In this document: positions 1 through 7,840 of the stretch, in pieces | How the letters are laid out: every line of letters begins with the position of its first letter | Position numbering within the stretch: the first letter of the stretch is position 1 | NCBI GenBank assembly: GCA_003141455.1 | Contig: PLMA01000041.1 | Location: 1 to 47,211, forward strand | DNA length: 47,211 nucleotides | Direction of reading: 5' to 3' | Source: Chloroflexota bacterium | Lineage (GTDB): Bacteria; Chloroflexota; Limnocylindria; Limnocylindrales; CSP1-4 | Notes under the pieces: generated by a model | Databases searched by the model: none | What the model was told of the DNA's origin: nothing | Seen by the model: only the letters and a program-made list of their open reading frames with translations | Position numbers and translations under genes: made by a program

Positions 1-85
1 CGCTACGCGAGCGGCGGCAGCTCCCGGCGCCGCACGGACGTCCGAGCCGCGGACAGCGAGAAGGCGCCTCTCCCGCGGGGGCGGA

Positions 86-775
86 TCAGCGCTTGGCGTA
101 GTTGCGCAGGATCTTCGCGATGGCGCCGTAGCCGCCCTCGTCGGCCATGTCGATCGCGGTGCGGCCGTCGTCGCTCTTGCGCGTCGGATCGGCTCCGCGC
201 AGCAGCAGCATGTCAACGACGGCCTCGTCGCCGGCCCCGGCGGCGGCATGAAGTGGCGTCCAGCCGCCGTGCTGGACGGCGTTGGGTGACGCACCGTGGG
301 CGAGGAGCAGGCCGGTCATGTCACGATGCCGAGCCGAGACCGCGCTGTGGAGCGGCGTCACGCGCATCTCGTTGAGCGCGACGGCGTTGCGATCGGCGCC
401 GCGCTCGAGCAGCAACCGGGCCACCTCCAGCCGGTCGAAGTAGGCCGCCAGGTGCAGCGGCGTGAAGCCATCGCTGCCGCCCTCGTCGATGGAGGCGCGC
501 TCGCCCGCCAGGAGCTGCCGCACCGCGGTCGCGTTCCCGACGGCCGCCGCGTCGAAGATGCTCAGACCGTCGGGCACCTTCGCCAGTCTCTCGGCAAGAT
601 CCTCCGCCAGACCAGAGTGACCGGCGTACGCAGCCGCCAGTACCGGCGAGAGCCCGGCCTCGTCGCGAGCCCGGAGCAGACCCTCGTCGGCGGCCAGCGC
701 CTCGTCGACTGCCTGCTTGTCGCCACGGCGCACGATCTCGAAGAAGGCTGCGGCGGGTCGGCCCCGATCGATCAT
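86..775 (-). CDS. Ankyrin-repeat protein
   Basis: 229 aa, built almost entirely of ankyrin repeats. Repeat cores of the form TPLHxAA, followed by LLLxxGAD or LLLAHGAS turns, can be seen at about residues 103-135, 139-170 and 172-203, with weaker repeats on both sides. There is no signal peptide or membrane segment, so it is probably cytosolic. Ankyrin repeats bind proteins; no partner can be named from the sequence. The start is supported by a GGGAGGAG ribosome site just upstream. Only 13 nt separate it from the preceding aminotransferase gene on the same strand, so the two are probably co-transcribed. Such repeat proteins are common and functionally diverse. Confidence 0.9.
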   Translation of the reverse strand: MIDRGRPAAAFFEIVRRGDKQAVDEALAADEGLLRARDEAGLSPVLAAAYAGHSGLAEDLAERLAKVPDGLSIFDAAAVGNATAVRQLLAGERASIDEGGSDGFTPLHLAAYFDRLEVARLLLERGADRNAVALNEMRVTPLHSAVSARHRDMTGLLLAHGASPNAVQHGGWTPLHAAAGAGDEAVVDMLLLRGADPTRKSDDGRTAIDMADEGGYGAIAKILRNYAKR

Positions 776-788
776 GTCTCCTCCCTCA

Positions 789-2078
789 TTACCGAGTCGG
801 CGCGGGCACCGCGGTCGGCCTGGCTATCTCCCGGAGCGCCTGGGCCAGGCGCTCGATCTCGGCGGGCTCGTTGTAGTGGACGAGTCCGACCCGGACCATT
901 CCGCCGGACTCGTCCAGGCCGAGGGCCCGGATCAGCTCGTAGGCATAGTAGTCGCCATCCCAGACGGCGATGCCGCGCCGGCCGAGCTCCGTCGCGACCT
1001 CGCGCGGCGTGCGACCGGCCAGCGTGAAGGCGAACGTTGGGACTCGATCGTCGATCCGGGCCGGGTCAACGATGCCACGCAGGGTCAATCCCGGCACTTC
1101 CCCGAGTGCCGTGAGAGCCTGGAGAGCCAGCCCGCGTTCCGTCGCGCGGATTGCGAGCATCGCCGCGACCAGTGCCGCCCGCCGGTCGGTGGCGTCGATC
1201 TGGGCGCCGCCGAACTCCCGGCCGAGCCACTCCAGGTAGTCGAATGTCCCGAGCAGCCCGGCGATCGACTCCCCCGGGAGCGTGCCCGTCTCCCACTTGC
1301 CGGGCGGCTCGTCGGCCGCCGGCCGGACCTTGTACGCGGCCAGACGGTGGAGCAGCTCGCGCCTCCCGTAGAGGAGGCCGAGGTGCGGGCCGAAGAACTT
1401 GTACGGCGAGCAGACCAGGAAGTCGGTCCCGAGGGCGGCCGCGTCGATGGCGAGATGAGGCGCGGCGTGAACCGCGTCCACGTAGGTCCAGGCCCCCACG
1501 TGATGGGCCATGGCCACGATCCGAGACACCGGGTTGATGGTCCCGACCGCGTTCGAGGCCATCCCGACCGCCACCACACGGGTACGCGGGCCCAGGGCCC
1601 GTTCCAGGCCGGCCATGTCGAGCGTGCAGTCGTCGGGCCGGATCTCGACCCAGCGAACGACCGCGCCGCGCTCCTCCTGCAGGGCCAGCCACGGGGCCAC
1701 GTTGGCGTCGTGGTCCAGGCGTGTGACGACGATCTCGTCGCCTTGTCGCAGCGTCCGTCCTATGGCGCGGCTCAGGGCGAAGGTGATGGTTGTCATGTTC
1801 TGACCGAACACGACCTCGCCCGCACTGTCGGCGCCAAGGAAGTCGGCCGCGGCGGCGTGGGCCTCGGCCAGCACGGCGTCGCTCTCCTCGCTGGTGGGGA
1901 AGGCGCCCTCGTGGTTGGCATTGTTGCGCTCGAGGTAGGCGGCCATCGCCTCGATTGTCCGCCGCGGTACCTGCGTGCCTCCGGGACCGTCCAGGTAGAG
2001 ATACGGCCGGCCATCCTGGCGGCGCGACAGGGCAGGGAACTGGGATCTGATATGCGGCAGGCGGTCGCTGGGGATCAT
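789..2078 (-). CDS. Cysteine desulfurase-like class V aminotransferase
   Basis: 429 aa PLP enzyme of fold type I. The internal aldimine lysine is K227 in SPYKFFGPH, and D201 and H204 in DAVHAAPH are the usual cofactor contacts. The N-terminal LYLDGPGGTQ and the NHEGAF segment near residue 55 resemble the VC1184-type branch of the NifS/SufS superfamily (known from family memory) more than IscS or SufS proper. No Suf or Isc genes are nearby, so a role in iron-sulfur assembly is not supported; a cysteine or selenocysteine lyase or another PLP reaction is equally possible. It is the first gene of a two-gene unit with the ankyrin protein. No strong ribosome site precedes the ATG. Confidence 0.85.
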   Translation of the reverse strand: MIPSDRLPHIRSQFPALSRRQDGRPYLYLDGPGGTQVPRRTIEAMAAYLERNNANHEGAFPTSEESDAVLAEAHAAAADFLGADSAGEVVFGQNMTTITFALSRAIGRTLRQGDEIVVTRLDHDANVAPWLALQEERGAVVRWVEIRPDDCTLDMAGLERALGPRTRVVAVGMASNAVGTINPVSRIVAMAHHVGAWTYVDAVHAAPHLAIDAAALGTDFLVCSPYKFFGPHLGLLYGRRELLHRLAAYKVRPAADEPPGKWETGTLPGESIAGLLGTFDYLEWLGREFGGAQIDATDRRAALVAAMLAIRATERGLALQALTALGEVPGLTLRGIVDPARIDDRVPTFAFTLAGRTPREVATELGRRGIAVWDGDYYAYELIRALGLDESGGMVRVGLVHYNEPAEIERLAQALREIARPTAVPAPTR

Positions 2079-2499
2079 GTTCGCTCGGGCTGCGGACGGC
2101 TGACGCAGACGATGTTACGACTCGCCCGAACGGCCTACCGAGCCCCGAAGTCTCGCCCACCTGTGATGAGACTGCAGCGTCTGGGACGCCAGCTTGATCC
2201 CGTAGCGACAACTCCGGGGCGAGACTTGGGTGTCACCAACACGACACCCGCGAGGGCTTGACTAATGCTTAGTAACTATGTCAACATTCAACCAGACGTT
2301 GCGCCTCCTGGGACGGAAAGTGGCAAACCCACCGGAACTCCGACCCAGGCAGGTAGGCGAAGAGGCCTACCGGCGTTCGGTGGCCCGTGGGCCGCAACAG
2401 ACTTGACATGGTCACGCCGGTTTGGGCACGGAGTGACTTGCAGCGCCGAGGCTGCGAGGAAGCCGCCTGGCTTCGAGTCTAGGAGCCCTCTAGGAGAGA
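2079..2499 (+). promoter_or_regulatory. Intergenic region with hairpin-rich leader before the IclR gene
   Basis: 421 bp without a convincing gene, between divergent genes. An inverted repeat ACTAA-TGC-TTAGT lies at about 2261-2273, directly after a TTGACT (2258-2263). Further on there are hairpins GTGG/CCAC (2320-2332), GGTAGGC/GCCTACC (2352-2371), GGCCC/GGGCC (2382-2393) and GAAGCC/GGCTTC (2459-2474), and a TGAC-ATG-GTCA palindrome at about 2405-2415. The palindromes are candidate regulator sites and the hairpin series could be a structured 5' leader. I cannot match it to a known riboswitch class. Confidence 0.4.
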
Positions 2500-3270
2500 A
2501 TGATGCTCGACGGAAATGCGGTTCGGTCAGTCGACCGCGCTGCGTCACTCCTGATTGCTCTTGGGGAGACGCAAGGAGAGGCAGGGGTTACCGAGCTGGC
2601 GCGCCGCCTCGGACTCCACAAGTCAACCGCGTCGCGGTTGCTCGCCACTCTCCAGAAGCGCGGTCTGGTGGAGCAAGACGACGACTCAGGGAAGTACCGG
2701 CTCGGACTGGCAGTCGTCCGGCTCGGAGGCCATGCGGAGAAGTCGCTGGACCTGCGGTCGATTGCGATGTCGGAGCTCGAGGCTCTCGCCAGGTCGATCC
2801 ACGAAACCACGACCCTCGAGGTCCTCGAGGGCGACAGCGTCCTCACGATCGCCTATTCGGATGCCTCCGGAATGGGCCGCGACCGGACCGGCCGCAACTC
2901 GCCGCTCCACGCGACGGCTCCGGGCAAGGTGCTTCTCGCCAGCCAGCCCGAGCGTGAGGCCATCCGCCTCTCGAAGATCGGCTTCACGCCGTATACGTCC
3001 CACACCATCGTGCGGGTGGATCTCCTTCTCGAAGAGCTCGCTCGGGTCCGCAAGCGTGGCTTCGCCACCGCTTTCGGCGAGCACGAGCCCTCCGTGAACG
3101 CCGTGGCGGTGCCGGTCTTCGACCAGCGAGCGTCGGTCGTGGCCACACTTGAAGTTCGCGCCTCGGGCAACCGGATCACGCCCAGCCGCGTGCCCGAGAT
3201 CGTGGATTGCGCTCGCGAGGTGGCGGCGGTGATCACCGACCGCATCGGCGGAGTGGTGGCCTCACTCTGA
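2500..3270 (+). CDS. IclR-family transcriptional regulator
   Basis: 256 aa, the usual length for the family. The N-terminal winged helix-turn-helix covers about residues 8-65, with the recognition region GVTELARRLGLHKSTASRLL, and the C-terminal IclR ligand-binding domain about 75-250, including the characteristic PLHATAPGKVLLA stretch. IclR proteins are dimeric regulators of catabolic genes that bind small organic acids. No obvious metabolic target lies next to it, so its effector is unknown. A ribosome site (AGGAG) sits 4 nt before the first ATG and 7 nt before a second in-frame ATG at 2503; the second has the better spacing. A clear terminator follows the gene. Confidence 0.92.
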   Translation: MMLDGNAVRSVDRAASLLIALGETQGEAGVTELARRLGLHKSTASRLLATLQKRGLVEQDDDSGKYRLGLAVVRLGGHAEKSLDLRSIAMSELEALARSIHETTTLEVLEGDSVLTIAYSDASGMGRDRTGRNSPLHATAPGKVLLASQPEREAIRLSKIGFTPYTSHTIVRVDLLLEELARVRKRGFATAFGEHEPSVNAVAVPVFDQRASVVATLEVRASGNRITPSRVPEIVDCAREVAAVITDRIGGVVASL

Positions 3271-3315
3271 GCCCAGGCCCGCCCGACGGGCCGGCAACTA
3301 AATAGTCGACCTTTG

Positions 3316-3354
3316 CGGCCCCTCGGTCCCCCCTCCCGAGGGGCCGCCTCTTTG
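3316..3354 (+). terminator. Intrinsic terminator after the IclR gene
   Basis: A perfect 12-bp stem (GCGGCCCCTCGG at 3316-3327 pairing with 3337-3348) with a 9-nt loop, followed by CTCTTTGT. It lies 45 bp after the IclR stop codon and separates that gene from the MscS channel gene. Confidence 0.85.
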
Positions 3355-3391
3355 TGCGGCGGCGTTGGGTTCGCAAAGCGGCGGGTCGCGC

Positions 3392-3403
3392 TACGCTATC
3401 CGC
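3392..3403 (+). promoter_or_regulatory. Leaderless -10 element of the MscS gene
   Basis: TACGCT at 3392-3397 is followed by exactly 6 nt and then the ATG at 3404. No ribosome site precedes the ATG, so the transcript probably starts at or next to the start codon. The -35 is weak (TTCGCA at 3370-3375, 16 bp spacer). Confidence 0.5.
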
Positions 3404-4366
3404 ATGGCGCAATTCGACCCCACCCTCACGCCGCCCTGGGGCGGGGAGGCCCTGCATTTCGGCGACAATCTGAGAGCCGGAGCCGCGGTTCTGGCGATCG
3501 TGATCGTGGCCCTGATCGTGATCCGCCTCGCCCACGTCTTCGTCCGCGGCATCGCCCGGGCGCTTCTGAACAGGGAGAACCTGGAAGGGACGGCCCAGGA
3601 CCTATCCAGCCTTGAGCTGAAGAAGCGACAGGACACGATCGAAGCGCTGGGAGTCAACGTCATCCGCTTCTTCGTCGTCGTCATCGCCGGCCTGATGATC
3701 CTCGAAGCGGGGTTCAAGCTGGACATCGGCCCCGCCATCGCCGGCCTCGGGATCGCCGGAATTGCCATAGGCCTCGGGACCCAGAGTCTCGTCCGTGACT
3801 ACCTGAACGGCGCGCTGATCCTGATCGAGAACCAGTTCGCCAGGGGGGACGTCGTCCGCATCGCCGGGGTCTCGGGCAAGGTCGAGGACTTCACCCTGAG
3901 GCGCACTACGCTGCGCGACCAGGACGGAACCGTCCACACCGTTCCGAACGGGGAGATCACGGTAGCGTCGAACCTGACGCGCGTCTGGGCCAGGGTCAAC
4001 CAGGACGTGCAGGTCGTCTACGGGACGGACATCGAAAAAGCCACGGCCGTCGTCGATGGCGTGGGTCAGCGTCTGGCCGAGGATTCGGACTGGGGCCCGC
4101 GCATCCTGGAGGCACCCAGGGTGGAACGGGTCTCGGCTCTCGGCGAGCTGGGCGTGACGCTCAAGGTCGTCGGCACCGTCCGGGCCCCGGAGCAATGGGC
4201 TGTGGATGGAGAGCTTCGGAAGCGGCTGCTGGCCGCTTTCGCCGAAAGCGGAATCGAGATCCCGCAGCCTCAGAGTGTGGTGCTGACTCAGACGGGACGT
4301 GGCGGCGCGGCGCCGCGTGTCGACCAGGAGCCGGCGCCGGATCGGGCCGACATCAAAGAAGGCTGA
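3404..4366 (+). CDS. MscS-family small-conductance mechanosensitive channel
   Basis: 320 aa inner-membrane protein. Three hydrophobic segments lie at about residues 20-42, 80-100 and 107-130; the third is the Gly/Ala-rich pore helix (AGLGIAGIAIGLGTQSLV) typical of MscS. It is followed by the beta domain (GDVVRIAGVSGKVEDF, HTVPNGEI) and an alpha/beta C-terminal cage ending in a short polar tail. It should release solutes during hypo-osmotic shock. I chose ATG 3404 over an upstream TTG at 3365 because the residues in between (GSQSGGSRYAIR) are unlike the family and the -10-like box would lie inside that longer frame. Confidence 0.9.
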   Translation: MAQFDPTLTPPWGGEALHFGDNLRAGAAVLAIVIVALIVIRLAHVFVRGIARALLNRENLEGTAQDLSSLELKKRQDTIEALGVNVIRFFVVVIAGLMILEAGFKLDIGPAIAGLGIAGIAIGLGTQSLVRDYLNGALILIENQFARGDVVRIAGVSGKVEDFTLRRTTLRDQDGTVHTVPNGEITVASNLTRVWARVNQDVQVVYGTDIEKATAVVDGVGQRLAEDSDWGPRILEAPRVERVSALGELGVTLKVVGTVRAPEQWAVDGELRKRLLAAFAESGIEIPQPQSVVLTQTGRGGAAPRVDQEPAPDRADIKEG

Positions 4367-4402
4367 GGGTTGAGCCGGTAGGTGGGGTTGGGGCCGTAAC
4401 GC

Positions 4403-5656
4403 CTAGGAGGCGCGGACGGAGGGGTTCGTGTTCCGGCCCCCGCCGAAGATGCCCAAGAACCCGCTGCCGGACTTGGCCGCGCCGGACTCGCGCGTCGCCA
4501 TCATCCGGTCGCACAAGGTCTCGATGTCCTCGATGACCTTCTCTTTGGGGAAGCGCTCCACGGCCGAGCGACCCTCGTTGGCTGCCCGAACGAAGAGCAT
4601 CCCGGCCGACCGCACCTCTGCCAGCGCCGGCATCCCGACCGTCCGCTCCATGTCCGCGACGGAGACGCCGCTGTTGGCGCGATTCACGACCATGGCCAGG
4701 CGCTCGCGGATCTCCAGCTCGACGGCCACTTCGCGGAATTGGACCGCGGCACGGATGGCGGGCACGTCCGGGGTGACCGGAACGATGATCTTGTCCGCTC
4801 GTTCGAAGATGACCTGGTTGAGCGGTCCGTAGTCCGGGTGCATATCGACGATGACCCAGTCGTAGACGCGGCAGGCCGTGGTTATGGCCTCCGCAACGCG
4901 CTTGGGGTCGAGGATCTCGGTGTGGAGAGGGGACTCCGCCATCACCAGTACGGCGACGCCGTTCTGATGAGTGGAGGCGATCTCACTGAACGACTCCGCG
5001 ACGCCGCTGTCGAAGTCCTCGGTCCAGGCGTCCGCTACGGTCCGAACGTTCTCCATGCCCAGCGACGAGGCCACATGGCCGGTCACGGTGTCGCAGTCCA
5101 CGAGAAGCACACGCTGGTGCTTGCGGACCTGCAGCAGCGCGGCCGCGTTGACGGCGATCGTCGTCTTGCCAACGCCGCCCTTAGGATTGAAGACGATAAC
5201 GATCTGACCGCGGCGGGTCTCCGAAGCGGTCTCGATCTGCGAGTTCGACTCGATGATGGCGCCCCTGGTGTCGTCGATCGAGATCTCGGCCCGGATGAGC
5301 ATCGCCTCGACACGCCACCGGAGTGACTCGGCGGAATAGGGTCGGGTGAAGTACTCGTCATTGACGCGCGCTCGGCCGGCGAGACTCATGCGATCCAGGG
5401 CACGGGCCGCAACGACCATGAGGGCCGGAATGTTGCGGTCCTCATCGTGGAGCAGCGCGTACATCTCGAGCGTGCGATCGAAGTCGTTTTCGCCGTCGAG
5501 GATGGCCACCCCGATGTCGTGCCGCCTGTTGAGGAGCTCCTCGAGCTCGTCGGCGGTCTCGACCGCGATCGGCTCATAGCCAGCCTCAGCGAGCTGCGCG
5601 CTCACTGCGACTAGCTCAGATTGCGGTAGAGCAATGGCGACAGCTGGCCGAGGCAC
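4403..5656 (-). CDS. CpaE/TadZ-like ATPase: pseudo-receiver plus MinD/ParA domain
   Basis: 417 aa, two domains. Residues 1-120 look like a response-regulator receiver: D54 sits at the phospho-acceptor position, but the acidic pair after the first strand is missing and the conserved lysine is an arginine (TRPYS), so phosphorylation is doubtful. Residues 150-400 form a deviant-Walker-A ATPase (FNPKGGVGKTT, 157-167; VDCDT near 187-191; VIVDMHPDYG as Walker B region). This is the architecture of CpaE/TadZ, which positions pilus machinery at a cell pole. No Tad pilus gene is nearby; instead two coiled-coil proteins lie directly upstream on the same strand. GTG start, with CAGGAG ribosome site. It probably oscillates or localises on the membrane or nucleoid as a positioning ATPase. 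Confidence 0.85.
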   Translation of the reverse strand: MPRPAVAIALPQSELVAVSAQLAEAGYEPIAVETADELEELLNRRHDIGVAILDGENDFDRTLEMYALLHDEDRNIPALMVVAARALDRMSLAGRARVNDEYFTRPYSAESLRWRVEAMLIRAEISIDDTRGAIIESNSQIETASETRRGQIVIVFNPKGGVGKTTIAVNAAALLQVRKHQRVLLVDCDTVTGHVASSLGMENVRTVADAWTEDFDSGVAESFSEIASTHQNGVAVLVMAESPLHTEILDPKRVAEAITTACRVYDWVIVDMHPDYGPLNQVIFERADKIIVPVTPDVPAIRAAVQFREVAVELEIRERLAMVVNRANSGVSVADMERTVGMPALAEVRSAGMLFVRAANEGRSAVERFPKEKVIEDIETLCDRMMATRESGAAKSGSGFLGIFGGGRNTNPSVRAS

Positions 5657-5698
5657 GTGTGACAGGTCTCCTGCGGCGCGAGAGCCGGTCGGTGAAAT

Positions 5699-6619
5699 CT
5701 AGCCTTCCGCCTCCGGGTCGTGCGCGGAGACGTTCAGCACGCCTTCGCGCTCGCTCACGACGCGAGCCTGGAATGCGGGCAGGGTTGGGATGAGCTGATT
5801 CAGCGAGGTGTCCGCGCTGTGACCGACGGTGAAGATGAATTCGCCGTCCGGGCCGGACGAGACGCCAACGTTCTTCACGCCCGGCAAGCGGCCGACCTGG
5901 CGCTTGAACGTGGCAATGCTGGCGACGCTGACGAGTCCAACCACCACTACCTGCGTCGACTCGACCGAAGCCGGCTTGCCGGCGGCTCCGCGACCGCCTG
6001 CCAGACGGGCGTCGGTGGCCTCTTCGGTGAGATCCGGCGTTGGCTCTGCCTCGGCCGGCTGCGCTCCGTCTGCACCGGCTCCAGTCTCGGCGACCGCGGG
6101 CCTGACGATTTGCTCGCGGCGGGCGCGCAAGTCCTCAGCGATGCTGGTGCGATCGGAATCGGCGAACTCCGGCGGATCCGGCATCTGAGCTGCCATGCTC
6201 GCGAAGACGGTCGGATCGCTTTCCTGGCCGAGCTGCTCGAAGAACTGGGCAACCTCCTGCTCGAAGCTCGCGACGTGCTTCTGAACGCGCTCGATCTCGA
6301 GCTCGATAGCCGAGTTGTATTCCTGGAGTTCCTGTTCGAGGAGTTCGCGGCGGCGCGAGATGCGCTGCTCGGTCTCGACGCGAATGCGCTCCATCTCGGC
6401 CTTGGACCAATCCCGGATGGCGCTTACGTCGGCCTCAGCGGCCTTTCTCAGCGATGCGGCCTCGTCGTCCGTCCGCGCATGGAGTCGCTCTGTGTACGCC
6501 TTGGCATCCGCCTGGCACTGCTCGATCGTCCCCTGCCGCGCCGTTTCGGCGGTCGAACGCATCGTCAAGATGAGGTCGGCCATGAAGCGGTTCGGGTGAC
6601 GCGCGGCCGTCTCGTTCAC
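5699..6619 (-). CDS. Coiled-coil protein with C-terminal ferredoxin-like domain
   Basis: 306 aa, not matched to a named family. Residues 15-130 are strongly charged heptad-rich coiled coil (for example RRELLEQELQEYNSAIELEIE), then a linker rich in Pro/Ala/Glu (145-220), then a compact domain at about 222-300 (TQVVVVGLVSVASIATFKRQ, LPGVKNVGVSSGPDGEF) whose beta-alpha-beta-beta pattern suggests a ferredoxin-like fold. It lies 42 nt upstream of the CpaE-like gene in the same direction, so the two are probably one operon. GTG 6619 is preferred over ATG 6625: GGGGAG lies 6 nt before the GTG but directly abuts the ATG, and the paralogous gene uses the same GTG. The N-terminal 150 residues are paralogous to the next gene. 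Function unknown; a scaffold or adaptor for the ATPase is an inference. Confidence 0.75.
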   Translation of the reverse strand: MNETAARHPNRFMADLILTMRSTAETARQGTIEQCQADAKAYTERLHARTDDEAASLRKAAEADVSAIRDWSKAEMERIRVETEQRISRRRELLEQELQEYNSAIELEIERVQKHVASFEQEVAQFFEQLGQESDPTVFASMAAQMPDPPEFADSDRTSIAEDLRARREQIVRPAVAETGAGADGAQPAEAEPTPDLTEEATDARLAGGRGAAGKPASVESTQVVVVGLVSVASIATFKRQVGRLPGVKNVGVSSGPDGEFIFTVGHSADTSLNQLIPTLPAFQARVVSEREGVLNVSAHDPEAEG

Positions 6620-7027
6620 GCTCATCTCCCCGTAGTTGGATTCTCCGGGCCCCGGCCGGGCGCCGGAGAGGTCCCGATTAGGTAACGACCCGATATGGAC
6701 ATACTAGGCTACTGCGCGGCGCCTGAGAGTGCGCACCATTATCGCCGGTCTCAGGCCAGCCTCAAGAGCCCATTTTGTCGGTCCGATCATGGGCCGCGCG
6801 TTGCGGCCGGGCACCCCGCTGGAGGTACCAGGACTAACGGCCCTTCCGTACCGCCCCGCGATTGGGTCGCGGTGTCGCAGCCGCGTGCGGTCTTGTGTAG
6901 AGCGAAGGGTCTGAAGATCCGATTTGAACTGGTCTCGGGGCCGCTGCGCCCCGATCGGCCCAGCTCGCCGGAGGTCCTTGCGGTTGGGTCGCCGGAGGAT
7001 CCGGTACCACTGGTCCGGTAAGGCCGT
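6620..7027. other. 408-bp gap between the two coiled-coil genes
   Basis: No open frame in this gap resembles a protein. A 7-bp hairpin TCGGGGC/GCCCCGA (6935-6954) lies 74 bp past the end of the upstream gene but lacks a T-run. The AT-richer stretch 6675-6712 probably holds the promoter of the downstream coiled-coil/CpaE pair, but I cannot assign exact boxes. Confidence 0.4.
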
Positions 7028-7582
7028 CTACCCCTCGGGCCTGGATCCGGCTTCAGCCTCCGAGGGCACGGCCTGCTCGCGATGGAGGCGATACTCCTGG
7101 ACGAGAGCGGCCGAGTCCGGTTCTGCGAACGGCGGGGGTTCCGGCATGTGCTCGGCCAGGTAGGTGAACTCGCTGGGGTCGCTTGTCTCTATGAGCTGCT
7201 CGAAGGAACGAGCTAGGGCTGCCTCGAAAGCCCGGATTTGGTCCTGAACGCGCTCGATCTCGCTGTCGATGGCGGCGGCGTACTCCTGCAACTCCTGCTC
7301 GAGGAGCTCATAGCGTCGCGAGATTCGTTCCTCGGTCTCCTGGCGGGTCTTGTCCATCCTCGCCTTGGACCGACTGCGAAGGGTGCTGATGTCCGCCACC
7401 GCAGCTTGCTGCAGGGAGGTCGATTCGCCGTTGGTCTGAGACTGCAGATGCTCGACGTACGCCTTCGCGTTGACCTGACACTGGTCGATCGTCGCCCGCC
7501 GTTCCGCCTCGGCGGTGATACGCATCGCCTGCGCGAGGTCCACGAGAAACTGCTTGGGGCGACCTGTGGCCGTATTGTTCAC
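7028..7582 (-). CDS. Short coiled-coil paralogue of the 5699-6619 protein
   Basis: 184 aa. It aligns closely with the first 155 residues of the neighbouring coiled-coil protein: both share a TIxQCQ...AKAY motif near residue 32, the block RISRRxELLEQELQEY near residue 87, and a distal MPxPPxFA motif. It lacks the C-terminal ferredoxin-like domain and ends in a short acidic/basic tail. GTG 7582 is chosen because GGAG lies 7 nt upstream and because the same SVN start context occurs in the paralogue; longer frames upstream are low-complexity and unlikely. The 258 bp between this gene and thyX hold no gene I can support. Likely able to form heteromeric coiled coils with its paralogue; function unknown. 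Confidence 0.72.
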   Translation of the reverse strand: MNNTATGRPKQFLVDLAQAMRITAEAERRATIDQCQVNAKAYVEHLQSQTNGESTSLQQAAVADISTLRSRSKARMDKTRQETEERISRRYELLEQELQEYAAAIDSEIERVQDQIRAFEAALARSFEQLIETSDPSEFTYLAEHMPEPPPFAEPDSAALVQEYRLHREQAVPSEAEAGSRPEG

Positions 7583-7840
7583 GCTCGTCTCCGTGCGCCC
7601 GAGCCCGGACGCCAATAGGCGCCCCAAACCGTTGTTGCCGCGCGCTCGTCTATTGTGAGCGTGCCTGCGAGGACCCGTACCACCTCGGTGACATGATCGC
7701 GGATCCCCGAGCCGAGCGGCGCGGGACTCAGGTCTTTGGATCATGGCTTGCGGATCGCCGTCGGCCACTGCGCCGAACGTACTATGGCCCGTCGTCTTCG
7801 GTACCCCACCCGATGCTCGGCGGGTGATCCGAGGGCGTTC

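Noticed and set aside
789-2078. Naming the class V aminotransferase sufS or iscS
   Set aside because: No Suf or Isc gene is adjacent and its signature regions fit a different branch of the superfamily.
717-2261. A 514-codon open frame on the plus strand
   Set aside because: It is antisense to the aminotransferase gene and its protein is low-complexity (RRPDL, EVRAEE stretches) with no domain; high GC keeps such antisense frames open.
2310-2395. Possible c-di-GMP riboswitch, suggested by GGCAAACC and GGTAGG near each other
   Set aside because: The conserved GCAAAGCC and the two-helix layout of that class are missing, so only an unclassified structured leader is reported.
4403-5656. Assignment of the CpaE-like gene to a Tad pilus locus
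   Set aside because: No secretin, TadA ATPase, TadB/C, prepilin peptidase or pilin gene is within the window.
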